Of a DNA stretch of 64,000 nt, positions 12,491-24,228 are shown one piece after another. The notes under the pieces are model-generated. The model was not told where the DNA came from and ran no database searches. It saw only the letters and a list, made by a program, of their open reading frames with translations. The translations under genes were made by a program, and so were the position numbers. Source of the stretch: Mesocentrotus franciscanus (Eukaryota; Echinodermata; Echinoidea; Camarodonta; Strongylocentrotidae); NCBI GenBank assembly GCA_037976565.1, contig CP137671.1, forward strand, positions 18,791,910 through 18,855,909, read 5' to 3'. Numbering within the stretch: the first letter of the stretch is position 1; each line of letters starts with the position of its first letter.

Positions 12491-12800
12491 AGCTTTAAAA
12501 TACGAGACGGTTTACCGCGTCATGTCTGAACGGGTCTTCGAATTATGAATATGATATCTCGCGTAAACTTCGCCAAGATGCCATCGGCCATTAAACTTCA
12601 AATGGCATTTGGGAGAAAATGTGTAATCCACGCTGTAATCCTCACTGGCGTACTGATTGGGGGCTTGGGAGTTGGCAGTTGACCCCACCCCTAATTAAAA
12701 TTCAAACGTTGTTTATTTCTAATTCGATACCAGTGATATACAAATGTTGCTGAAATTATATGATTTTCCGGGGTTTTTCTCTCACTTTTGCCCATTATGC

Positions 12801-13939
12801 CAGAGGCGGCATTCCCGGTGGGGGACACTTTGTCCCCGCTTTTTCAGGTACCCCCCAAAAGCCCAATTTTACATAGGTCAAGTGCCCCTATTCTTTTCTA
12901 ATAATGTTTTTTTCATCTCCGGTGAGTATGTCTTTTCAGATGCGAGAAATTCCCCTTTTCACCTCTGATTTTTTTGCCCTTTATTTTTTGACTCGTGCCC
13001 CTTTTCCTTTTTATTTAGTGTAATTTTTCCTTCTTAATAAGATTTTCCTTCTTTTTCCGCTTAAATGCCACTTTTCACCTCTGATAAGTGCCTCTTTTAT
13101 TTTGACACGTGCCCCTTTTCCTTTCTAATAAGTACCATACTTCCTTCGGATAAGTGCCCCTTTTCCTTTTTTTTATATGAGCCCCTCCCCCTTTTCAAAA
13201 TGTCCTTTTTAACATCTGATAAATGCCCCTATTGAAATCTGATCCTTCAACAGATTCCCCATTTCCATTTTCACAAGTGCCCTTTTTCATCTCTGTTGAG
13301 TGTCCCTTTTCAGGTGCAAGGAATGCCATTTTCACCTCTGATAATTGTCCTTTTTACTTTGACACGAGCACCTGTTCTTTTCTAATAACGGACCTTTTCT
13401 GTTTTGATAAGTGCATACTTTTCCTTTCTCTATAACATGCACCCCTAATTCAAGGCGATTTAGAGCCCGTGTTTCTTTAATTTTCCCTAGAGCTCGCTTG
13501 CTACGCTCGCTCGCATTAATAGATGTTATAATTATGTTACTTATAAAAGAACTGTTCAGTCTTTCTTCATTATATTGTGCGTAATACTCGTCAGGGTTTG
13601 TTTTTTGTCTCCTTTATAAGATGTAATTTTCCGCACTGGGACCTCACAAATCTTAAAATTTTTGCTCGCTGGCGTTGCTCGCTCGAAAATTAATATTCAG
13701 ACCATTACACCCAACTGCAAAGTGTGTTGCTTAATTAAGAAGTATCTTGTTCCACGTAAAGAAAGAAACAAATATTGATATCATCACTGGTAGTGTAATT
13801 ACAATGATGACGATGTAGTCGTATATACCAAGGTATGTTTTTTATGTTTCCCTTTGTAGGTGCCCTTTTTTTCTCCAGAAAGTGCCATTTTTTGTTGTTG
13901 CCCCCCACCCCTATTTTGGAAGACGCTCCGCCGCCCCTG
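12801..13939. mobile_element. 1.14-kb hAT-like element with internal minisatellite
   Basis: Starts CAGAGGCGGC and ends GCCGCCCCTG. Flanks CATTATGC and CGTTATGC match at 7 of 8 bases. The left half is a degenerate tandem array of TAAGTGCCCCTTTTCC-like units (about 12865-13440). Short matching units reappear at 13855-13900. Confidence 0.7.
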
Positions 13940-14012
13940 CGTTATGCTACTTGGTGGTGATGCGGATTTTTTTTTCTGACCCCCAAAAGTTTTTGCTCAT
14001 TACGCCACTGGT
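13940..14012 (-). mobile_element. fragment of CAGTGGCGTAATG element
   Basis: Reverse-strand copy of the first 70 bp of the element at 34269 and 55995 (CAGTGGCGTAATGAGCAAAA, ATCCGCATCACCACC). Confidence 0.65.
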
Positions 14013-14634
14013 AATCCTGTATACTTGCAAATTTATAGGCCATCAGGATTTGTGACTATAAGTAAGGGGAGAGAGAGAGAGAGAGAGGGGGGTAATATTT
14101 CACTCTGGCTTTTGTAGTTCATGTAGCATACTACCATGGATAAATCACGGCCGGGAGCGTGGGCGGAATGTCATAATTATCATAGTTTTGTGTTATTGGG
14201 CGAGGAGCGTAGCGACCAAGCGAGATTTTGCAATTTTGAATGCTGAAATTATGCATTCTAGACAACCCCAAAACCAATATGTACGTTCTTTCCGCTATAT
14301 TTCTTTTTAGCAATAGGCCTATTTCTAAATTTCCAGAGGGACGTGTCCACCAATCGGGCCCAGGATCTCCGCCCCTGTCCATGATTACTACCAACATGAC
14401 GAAAAACAAGCACAAGCGAGTTGGCACGAGTTGATGCCAAATGAAGGGTAAAAGAAGAGTTGTGAAGCGGCCCCTCTACCGTTAATTAAAAAATTTGACT
14501 GTTGAGTATATAGCTTCTATATAAAGACATCCAAAAGAATGTGCCCTTTTCAAATTTCTCACCAAATAGTGATGACTTTTGTAGCGCAGAGGCTGTTTTT
14601 AACGTTTAACTTCGAATCCGCGGCTCGGGATTTT

Positions 14635-14935
14635 ATGCGGCCGGCCCCCTCTATTCAATAACGTCCCCCGATCCTCCTCTTTGTAGGGGCCGGGAGCGGC
14701 TTTATCATAAGTGCTTTTACATGAATATTTTTTTAAAATAAATATGTTATGCTGGATTCCTGCCCATCCTCCTTATTCGCTCATCCATCGTTACCGTCAC
14801 TGCCATTTACGTATGGCCGGCCCCCTCTTCAATAACGGCTCCCAAGCCTTTGGGTATGACCCAAAAATTTCCTGATTACCATTCTGCCGCTCTTTGGAGG
14901 GGCCGGCGGCCAATTCAAAAGTGTTTTTACACTAT
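14635..14935. repeat. two related GGCCGGCCCCCTCT blocks
   Basis: GGCCGGCCCCCTCT, TCAATAACG and AGGGGCCGG words occur at 14639-14725 and again at 14816-14935, a diverged direct duplication. No gene. Confidence 0.55.
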
Positions 14936-15117
14936 CCTTTTCAGGCACTACGGCTTAACATAAAAAAGCATGCTTAGAATAGAATTTTTGAAAATAAGCT
15001 GAATTCCGACTCAGTTTTGCACAACCTAAAACTTAGAATACGGTCAGTCACGCATACTTTCTTCCCAGTTTTTCCCTTATTTGTCGTTACTGTCACTTAG
15101 CGCCATTTCCTTGTCTT

Positions 15118-15152
15118 TCCCTTTCTCACCCGGCTTTTCTCTTCTTTTTCTT

Positions 15153-15184
<32 letters not shown>

Positions 15185-15325
15185 ATTACTTTTCTCTTCT
15201 TTCTTTTCTCTTCTTTTTCTTTTTCTCTCTCTTTTCCTTTATTTTCTCTTCTCCTTTTTTCCCCTCTTCTCCTTTCTTTTGTTCTCTTCTTTTGTTCCTC
15301 TTTTTTTCCTTCTCTTTTTTTTTGC
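15118..15325. repeat. CT-rich tract
   Basis: Polypyrimidine run including a pure (CT)n core near 15160-15184, 70 bp left of the duplicated exon-1b segment. Confidence 0.9.
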
Positions 15326-15394
15326 GCCGCCAATAGGGGCGCTGCCGTTCCCCCTGGATCCGCTACTGGTCTTCGGGTTTGATGAAAGTGCTCG

Positions 15395-16005
15395 GCACTT
15401 GATTTGGTCCAGGGTTCGGTCCAGAATTGTAGTTAATTAAGAATTAACATCAATACTCACCGCACACCAGTGGTCCACGGATGCGGCTAGGAAAACGGCG
15501 ATCATTGATTGCCTTGAAGAGGTGAAAACAATCATACAGAGAATGGCGAAAACCCTCTTTTGATAAGGCCCGAACTCGCCGATCTGCACCAAAATTTCAT
15601 CCAGTGTGATCATGATTGTCGATAGAAATTAATTCAGTAAATAAAAAAACGAAAATTGGTCTTCAAGGGAGACATTTAAGGAGGATCCAGTATATAAAGT
15701 GCAATGAAAACGTTGAAGGTTGGCGATTTGGTGTAACAGAGAATTGTAGACCTACTATATGCCCTCAGTTATTGGCGAAATAAATAAAGTTTCTCTATAA
15801 AGAATTGTTACCTCTTCTCGCAAAGTGTCAAGCTTAACAAGGACACAATTTAACAGCTTCGGAGTGGACATTGACCTTTTTCGTTTTGCGATCAATGAAC
15901 GTGAGAAATTATAAATTCAACTAAGTGGCTTTATAATGATGTTGACCAAACGAACCGAACCGTTTCGGGTTCGACCAGCATTCTATAAAGCTAATGCGTT
16001 TTTAT
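15395..16005. repeat. segmental duplication, copy with exon 1b
   Basis: Partner of 11800-12490. The upstream half is more diverged than the exon, with small deletions. Confidence 0.85.
15461..15613 (-). CDS. SLC22 (-) first exon, distal copy (1b)
   Basis: Fifty-one codons, 46 of 51 residues identical to copy 1a; the changes are R3T, D6E, V25L, A32S and W34R. It has the same GTGAGT donor and the same flanking sequence on both sides. Trp34 is kept in the other three first exons here, so W34R is notable. It could be an alternative first exon, the start of a lost gene copy, or decaying sequence. Confidence 0.78.
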
Positions 16006-17060
16006 AATAGCATAAACAAATGATGCCATCTGGTTTGGAAGCGAGGGTGCGGCTAAATAATCACGATGTTACAATGAAATACAGGGTCGGCGGTTGTCGG
16101 GATTCATTGGGGACACAAACCCCCTTGAACGTGTTCAAGTAGTCCTCGTGCAGACGTTTAGAGAACCCTTGGGTAAAATCGCCAAAATTTTTCTGAATAA
16201 TCAATTTGTTGCTGTTCTTAAACCTCATTACAAGTGAAAAGAAAAGTATAAATACTAAGATAAATAAACTTAGTGCTCTGGAGTGTGCAAAGTTGCATTT
16301 AAAAATGGAAATATTCCGACCCGGTCGCTATGCGGCGACCTCCACCCCCAACCGTCCCCTCCCCACACCCGTCAAGGGGGAGACATAATACGTATTATTA
16401 TCTATGGTGTCGTTATAATGAAATTTATTTGATAAATTGGAAAACTTCTTTGCGATACTCGGGGGTTACGCTTTACCTGCTCATCCGGTATACGCTTCCT
16501 TGATATTACATCATCCGGTCAATAAAAAGAAGTTCCATTATTTAGCTACTGGTCTTTTTCTGTATCCCAAAATAGGGTCGATAAAATTTATCTCTAAAAA
16601 TAAATGCAAAAGTGACAGAGACAATTTTAAATGACGTATAATCTACACACTATGATAAGCCAATGGCCAATACGCAAACACCAACAAGGACTCCTCCCTC
16701 CCTCTCCCCGAAAAAAAAATCGAAATCGAAGGGCGGATGGGGTCGCTATCCAAATATTCATCTGAGCGACACGGTTTATATTTATACCATCAGCTTTTAC
16801 CCTTTGTATTTTCAAAGTTTCGTAGCCGCCCTCCCCCAAAGAAAAAAAAATCAAAGTTTTAAATCTGAACACGGTAGTAAACAACACTTTGTCATCCCTC
16901 AGCAACCCCCACTACCAATGACCTTGTGGACTCCCCTTGTGAAACACCTGCATTTCGGTTATTGATATCATGGACCTACTCCATGTTCATATACTGTGAG
17001 AAGAGGATGATCCTTCCCTTTTCCCCTTACCCCCTCTCTCTCTTTCTCTCTCTCTCTCCC

Positions 17061-17118
<58 letters not shown>

Positions 17119-19665
17119 TCTCTCTCTCTCTCTTTTCCCCTATGTCTCCAGTTTCTTTCTGTCAATCATTTTCCCTCTATCACTGCTGTTTTGCGTCAAC
17201 AGGGACCACATTTATGCTTAATCTACTGGAGCTCAAAACCATCAAGTCTTTGCCTATCTTGGGGCTCCAGCTCCCTAAGGATTGATCTATTTTGCATTCC
17301 ATTTCTTTTTTATTTCTCAGTTGAATATAAAGAAATTACATTTAATTAGAGATAACATTATTCGCTAACTTGTAATCTAGACTGCATAATGGTTGAATTG
17401 ATGATAGCTACATGCATGTTTCTTTAATTGTAAGAGATAGTCCATTTAACTAAACCGTCTTTCTTAAGAAAAGTACAAATGAGCATCATTAGATATAAAT
17501 AATGAACATATAAATGTACCGATAACAAAGTGCTATATTTATATTCAAAATCATACCGAACCATGCTAAGTATACCCATCGATATTTTATTTTGTTGATG
17601 ATAACAAAAACTATAAACATATACAATATTTCATTAGGCTTGTGTCAATAATTTTAATAGTTCATCATCATTGAACGAATCTTCTAATTTTTTTAGAGGC
17701 TTTGTACATTAGCCTCATGATATTTGTTCATTGCCCACTTGTAAACATATACAAATTTATGGTGTAGCTCGTAAAGAAATATCTAACACTCAATGTCACG
17801 TCCTATTCTATTATAAATCATAGTCATTTTAACACCTAACAGAGCCAATGAAATTGAAATAAACCGACGCATCTTTGACAGTCAGCATTAATGATGTTTG
17901 GAGAATTGGTAGATAGAAGATAAAATCATTGTTTTGGTCCCAAATCATATTATGAATTAGACCTTTCATGCTTACATCACCCCTATACTATATGTGTATT
18001 TACTCCCTGAAGGTATGAAGGTTATTTTTTCCTAAGGATTTTCATGTTTCTGTCCTGAAATCAATGAACGAAATCAAAACGTAGCTCTCTGTTTCAATTT
18101 CAATTAAATTCGGCTAAGACCAAGTCCAAATAGGGCTAATCCTAAGAGATGATGAACCTCCTTCAAAAACAAAAAAAAACATTGATCTATAATGTCCTAG
18201 CGAATGTATGTGACTTTTAACCATTATATCATCATTGATAACAACTCAAAGATTTTCGAACCTATTTCAGGAATGTACCCTGCATGGATGTGGTTCCCGT
18301 TAAAACCTACATCCTCACATAAAGACACATCTACACTTTCACACACACAAATGTATATACTCCATTATATCAAACTCATGTTTTGCAACAGCTCCACCTA
18401 CGTTTACTAGCATTGCTCTTATTCTCCCCAGCTTATATTCCAAAATTATTCCTTTTTGTTTTTCAGTAAAAATAGAACGAAGCGGTGGGTGCAAAGCTCG
18501 TCGATAGTTTTAATTGTAGTAGTGGAGCCGCAGAGTTACAAAGTATACTATCATTGTGTATTTTAAAAAATAAAGACACCGAATTTGGCAAACATGAAGT
18601 ATAACAAGCAAATTTAGACGTGGCGATATCTCAGATTTTACCCTCAAAATTACCGCTATGAGGACACTCTTTTCAGATAAAAACCGTTCAAAAGGGTAAT
18701 GTGATATGTATAACAACAGCAACGACAATGACAAAAAGCATCTAAAAATGTAGTTTTCTTAGAGTGGGATAGGGTCAATGAAATACAGACACTCATTTCG
18801 AACATTAACTGCAATATAATTCTTAATAGTTTTTAAGAACTAAGTGCAACAATTAATTGACTGAAGGATACGTTCTAAGGTTCATAAAGGAGCAGAAGGC
18901 GAATGTCTTGGATTTAAAAGATATGTATTAATAAAGACATTAATTCAAAAGCCAATGAGCAACATAAATCATGGCGGCAATTAATATATTACATGCTATC
19001 GCATTCTACAAAATTGTAATACTTACATGTATATAACTAAGTATAACGCAGCAATTATAGGGGACGCGGTATGAAAACACTCTAAAATCATGACTTAAAA
19101 TTTATAATCCAGCAATATTAATTGTGAAAAGTCAATCTAGAATATTCGTATGCCCCCCTAACAAACAAATTAAATAAATCAATGAATACAAAATATAAAA
19201 AAATTGTCATACCTCTTTGAATGCGTTTGAGAAATAGTGAAGAGATGAACTTTTATAAACTGTTGTGAAGCTGTGAAGAATATCAAACAATTAATGACAC
19301 GTGTAAAATAAGGTTCATCATGGCAAGCACGTTAAACTCACACATGCAACAGATATGTGTAAACCAATGGACGGTGTGTGTGCACGACTTTCTGTGCGCT
19401 ACTTTCTGCGCACGACTGTGTGAATTTAAAGGGTAATCCTACCTTTGTGAGATACATAAGATACACATAATTGCGAAAGTTAAAAATAAATCAAAAACAT
19501 CTTTTGTCTAACGTGTTTATCGGAAATAAACACCTGTATATCTAATGCAGAAATTCAAGTCCAGGGGTTGTTTACCCGTTCCTGGCATACTATCGGGAAC
19601 ATAATTAATGCTGTTCAACTTTAGATGTATACAAAGTCAGACTAATAACCCTATAAATGATCAAC
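16006..19665. other. non-coding stretch
   Basis: Upstream of the distal first exon. A related pair of short GC-richer blocks near 16640-16880 and the (CT)n run are the only structures. No gene seen. Confidence 0.5.
17030..17145. repeat. (CT)n microsatellite
   Basis: Long, nearly pure CT dinucleotide run. Confidence 0.95.
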
Positions 19666-20596
19666 TTAAAGAGAAGGTTCATTGATTTTAAACACTAAAT
19701 TTATTGTCATTATTGTAAAGGTGACATTTTGATTTGAAAAGATTATCAAAATTCAATGCTTGGAAACATTCGAAGTGATGATTATTATGAATTACAAAAC
19801 GCTTAAATACAGCCCCGGCGTAGCACCTGACATGCTCTCCGATCGCTGCTGAGATGTGTGACGTCACATGTTGAACATGATTTGCACAAGCAGACGATGT
19901 CCCATGACATCTCACACATTTTCAGTGCCTGTTTCGTCATCTTCTCTTCAGTTATTTATGTTACTTCACTACCATCAGGCTAAATGTTTAATCTATTGCC
20001 TCACTCTAAACCCCGCGCATGGTATTATTTTGATGAAAAATGCAGCGATAAAAAAATAAAGGAATCCGTCACTTGTAAAAAAAATAAGACGCCATTGTAT
20101 TTTCAGCTGCATACACCGCGGTATGTTCGGCGTTTCAAGAGGGAACAAATGCGTCAATGCTATCATTCCGGGGGGTTTTAAATTTGAAAGTGTGGTTTCT
20201 TTGATTGTAAATACACAGGATATGGGTTAATGAACAAACAAAAGAATTTAGTTATCAGAATCGGTTTCATATCCCTTTTTGAATGGTGTAAAATTCCATC
20301 ACATTTATATACACTAAACTCATTATAATTTGAGAACAAAAAGCATTGCAATTTATGGGATGTCGTCTGCTTGGGCAGGATTGGTTCATATTGTGACGGC
20401 ATTAAAATGTCGTTATTTTTCTGGCGAATCTCTCGCATTTCCCAAATGCTATGGAGGTGGTTTTATTTGTTTTTTTTTATAAATCACCCGATATGTAGTT
20501 GACCTAAAACTTGAACGATGGCCACCTGTTAGCTTACCAGTTTCTAGTAATACATTATTTGCCATATTTATGATTTTCTTTGAACCCGCACTTTAA
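19666..20596. mobile_element. 923-bp TTAA-flanked element, family B copy 1
   Basis: Body 19670-20592 with short inverted ends (AGAGAAGGTTCA / AGTGCGGGTTCA) inside TTAA. A full-length inverted copy is at 36842-37774. Both carry a decayed frame starting MRCHGTSSACANHVQHVTSH, which is probably not a real gene. Confidence 0.8.
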
Positions 20597-20833
20597 CCCA
20601 ACTCCGCTATTGCTATAGCACCCCCTCTACGTCAATGTTTTGCCCAACCAGCGTACCACTACATTATCGATTCAGCCAATTTGAAGAGCCCATACATATA
20701 ATGATTAGAACTTTTAAATATTCATTGTCCTCTCATTTTGTGTCTGATTTCATTCTAACTTTCACCAGTCTACTTCTCTGATTATCTTGCTTTCCTTTAT
20801 ATTAGTAGTTTGCTATCAAGGTTGGATTTCCCC

Positions 20834-21577
20834 GTAAAGGAAACCACACCCCAAGAGTAACTTTAATTATTCTGAGAGATTTATTATATACTCTTGCCCA
20901 TTATTCTACAAGATTCCCCACTAAAGTGCATGAGAGAGATATAAAGCAAGAATAATGTACAGTTTCTCAGCGCGACATGGGCATCGCCATTTTCTTAATA
21001 ACGTGACATACTATGTGAAGTTGTTTATCAAGTATAAATGTATTCAAATTTATAGATGCTTCCTTCCCAGGTGTGTGTGGTGATGAAGCATTATATTCAT
21101 CTGCTATTATCCTTTGTACTACAATTGCCAAAAGGCAAATTGCATAAATCAGTTTGTGCTCTTCTGGGGTGAAGGTTTCTCATAAAAGAAATAGAATCGT
21201 CAACTGCTATATTTTAGTATTTTTTAATGAATTAGTTACAATATTGTTACCCTGTAATATATTTTTCACCAAATATAAGTTCCATCTTCTCAGCTATGAT
21301 TTTTCCTCATTGAAAAGTAAATGTTTTGTTATTCATTTAAAAGGCTTTCCAACTAAAACTTGGTGTATAATACATGTACAACTTCACCTGGTACGTCACA
21401 TGTTCAAGAAAATGACTGCGCCCATGTCATGCTAAAATGCATCACATCATGCCAAGAATGTCTTCATTTATATATCTGTTGTACATTTTCGTAAGGAATA
21501 TTGTGCATCAAAGGGCAGGAATACATCTCACTTTTGAGAATACCTACACTTATTCTTTGGGGTGAGGTTTCCTTTAA
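20834..21577. mobile_element. 736-bp TTAA-type element, family C copy 1
   Basis: Ends AGGAAACCACACCCC and GGGGTGAGGTTTCCT; right flank TTAA, left flank mutated to GTAA. An inverted copy lies at 51093-51764 in SLC22 (+) intron 3. No coding capacity. Confidence 0.75.
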
Positions 21578-22049
21578 GTGTTGCGATCGAGACACTGGTC
21601 GTTGAGCGATATCGACGACCCGACAATTGCTCCGGTCACAATTGCTCCGGATTTTACTTCATCAAAGGTGTAGGACTAGGGCTAGGGTTAAAATGTGGGT
21701 TTAGGTTTGGTTTCGGGTAAGGTTCAGATCCAGTGTTAAACAGTCCGTTGGTGTAGCTAGACCCGGAGCAATTATGGCATGATGAAGTGTGGTACATACG
21801 CGATATCGCCTCGGTAGCCTGAATCATGGAGCTAGAAGACTCTAGCTCCATGCCTGAATCAACAGTTTCGTTCAAGAGCTAATCTTCATATTTTGTTTAC
21901 ATGTGGAACATTATTGCCATGTCTAGCAAGTTTTAATCAATTTCCCTTTCGTCCCTAGAACAAATAAATTATTTAACGAAAAAACGGTCATTTGATAATA
22001 TAAATAGAGAAATAACCAGATACTGGAGTTTTCTCATACTGATTCAGGT
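21578..22049. other. GPCR downstream flank
   Basis: A short inverted CAATTGCTCCGG / CCCGGAGCAATTATG pair brackets about 150 bp (21630-21780). Otherwise plain 3' flank of the receptor gene. Confidence 0.5.
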
Positions 22050-23525
22050 TTATATTTTTGGTTCATATTCCTTGGTTTGAGACGGAGCTTTGGCGTCCGT
22101 TTTGTATTCGAAAAGAGCATCTTTCTCCGGTTTGGAACCTGTAAACAATCCGCGGATTGCCGCACGGAACTTCGGGTGCCGAACTGTGTAGACGATCGGA
22201 TTCAGACATGAGTTGTAGAACGCAAGGAGTGTGAGAATCTGATTTGTGTCGCTGTAGAGGTAACCCGGACTTATGACGCCGACGTTGTAGAGAAAGTAAG
22301 CAATGTTGTTCGGTCCCCAGCAAATGATGAATATCATGACAACCATGAATAGCATCTTGAGGACTCGGTTCTTGGCGATGAGAAGGTTGTAGGACGGACT
22401 GGACCGGTCATTACGGTCACTGCTCCCTCGGAACCGTTTGGAATTCTTGTGGAGAATATACGCAGTGACAGCCTGTGCTAGTAGCATGATGGTTGTAGGT
22501 ACCACAAAGTATACCATGAAAATCAAAATGCCAACAGTGTACTGCCCGGCTAAAGATCTAAACCTCACGATGCATGTGTGTCTAGCGCCGTCTACAGAAC
22601 AGGTCAAAATTAGGAAGAGATCAATGATCATGACCGCAGACCAGACGGCGAAAACAGCTAGAGACGTGTGACGTCTACTGGAGAAGCGACTGAACTCGAT
22701 AGGATACTTCACGGCGATGAGACGCTCCAAAGAGATTAAGGTCAAGGTGTAGATTGACGACCCAACAGACAACCAGAAGAAGTAGGACGTGAAAATAAAG
22801 CGGCAATAGAGTTCCCCTAGAATTGAAGAAGGAATATTAACCGCTGTGGGCAAGGGAAGGATGAAGATAGAGGTGCAGAAGTCAGCTACCGCAAGGGAAC
22901 TGATGAGAGTGTCAGTGGAGCGACTCATCATCCTACGTTGCCAAATTACTACTATGACGAGTAGGTTACCTAGGACACCCAAGATGGAGGACACCAGTGT
23001 CATCGAGGACCACCAGGACCAGGTTATCGTGCCCCATCTCCACTGAATCAGCTCCACCTTCTCAGTGTACAAACTGTCTGTTGATACATTTTCATAACTA
23101 GGCACATTGGTAGAGCCACTGACGGAGGATTCTACCGACTCAGTTGCGGTTGACTCGTGATGACTGGAGCTTCTATCAGAGTGAGATGCGGAACCACTCG
23201 TTGGCCAGGTCACATTGGGCAAATATGTAGAGGACAGCAATGATGACGTTAAACCATCCTTTAGTACACAGTCGTTGGTTATCTCCTGGGCTGCAGATGA
23301 GTTCTGTATAGACGTTCCCATGGTTACAGGCATTGTAACCAATGTATCATTCTTTGCCAGTCCAATTCTTAGACTCATAAAGAATATAGCTATTATGAGA
23401 GTAACACTCGCCATCCCTAAAGATTTAACGATCTTGTGCTGTTTCGAACGGAAATAAGAAGGGGCAAAGAGACTACTATTCAAATCTGATTGTCGAAACC
23501 TAAAGAAACCACAATTTTCCAACAA
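22050..23525 (-). CDS. class A (rhodopsin-like) GPCR, apparently intronless
   Basis: A 491-codon open frame for a seven-helix receptor. Landmarks: GNLLV in TM1 (Asn187), LAVAD in TM2 (Asp215), Cys241 at the start of TM3 pairing with Cys318 in loop 2, ERL instead of DRY at 267-269, CWGP in TM6 (402-405) and NPIVY in TM7 (442-446). The N-terminus is long and Ser/Thr-rich (about 60-165) with sites NDT, NSS, NVT and NVS. Met38 opens a typical signal-peptide stretch (ASVTLIIAIFFMSLRIGLA), so translation may start there (23414) rather than at Met1. No frameshift. Echinoderms have large lineage-specific families of such intronless receptors; the ligand is not predictable, and no family closer than class A is claimed. 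Confidence 0.9.
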   Translation of the reverse strand: MLENCGFFRFRQSDLNSSLFAPSYFRSKQHKIVKSLGMASVTLIIAIFFMSLRIGLAKNDTLVTMPVTMGTSIQNSSAAQEITNDCVLKDGLTSSLLSSTYLPNVTWPTSGSASHSDRSSSHHESTATESVESSVSGSTNVPSYENVSTDSLYTEKVELIQWRWGTITWSWWSSMTLVSSILGVLGNLLVIVVIWQRRMMSRSTDTLISSLAVADFCTSIFILPLPTAVNIPSSILGELYCRFIFTSYFFWLSVGSSIYTLTLISLERLIAVKYPIEFSRFSSRRHTSLAVFAVWSAVMIIDLFLILTCSVDGARHTCIVRFRSLAGQYTVGILIFMVYFVVPTTIMLLAQAVTAYILHKNSKRFRGSSDRNDRSSPSYNLLIAKNRVLKMLFMVVMIFIICWGPNNIAYFLYNVGVISPGYLYSDTNQILTLLAFYNSCLNPIVYTVRHPKFRAAIRGLFTGSKPEKDALFEYKTDAKAPSQTKEYEPKI

Positions 23526-24162
23526 TATTAATCTTCATCTGACCGACAGTTTGAACCAGGCACCAATCGATTCTTCAGACTTAGCAAATTTTCACAAGAA
23601 GAAAGCAGAGTGAATGTTAGGCAAGATAAACACGATCTATTTACCTAGCTGTAATCATCCAATTTTACACTTTACTTATTTGTCTTGTTATTTGATCCGA
23701 GTGACAGTGAAGTGTCCTTTGTATATCTGTAAAGATGATAGGAAACGAAACAATGTGGCTTGAAAAGAGAAGAAGCAATTGTCTGTCAAACAGATACATA
23801 CACAAATTGATCGCCTGTACAATGAGTGCGTAAGCGTGGTAAAATTTAGAAGGGATCAAACTAGACGTTTTTCTTTTTAATGTCTATTTAATATGTTGGA
23901 GTGATATACAATTAACACCACTATAAAAACATTTCACTGGAAAATTTCAAACCTTTTTAAAGAGGTGGGCGAGTATCTTTATATGCCGCAATCAGTTATT
24001 GCTGTTCAATCCAACTAAACCTCTTTAAAAGTGTGGAAACTCAAGCTGGATCAATTATAGCTCTCTTTTCATGGCATAATCATCGCTTTGATTAATATTA
24101 CTATTATCATAAAGTGTATTTATTCCTCTTTAAAATGGTACCTTATTTGTATGATTTTGCAG

Positions 24163-24228
24163 CCATGGAATGAGCAGTACATCAGAATAAGGGACAGGGT
24201 CAACATTGGACAGTTGCAAAATGAACCG
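24163..24228 (+). CDS. possible isolated 66-nt coding exon
   Basis: Between a GATTTTGCAG acceptor and a CCG/GTAAGC donor lies an open 22-codon frame reading PWNEQYIRIRDRVNIGQLQN and two more residues. It lies 640 bp beyond the GPCR start, on the opposite strand. No neighbouring exon was recognised, and a 66-nt open frame can arise by chance. Confidence 0.25.
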
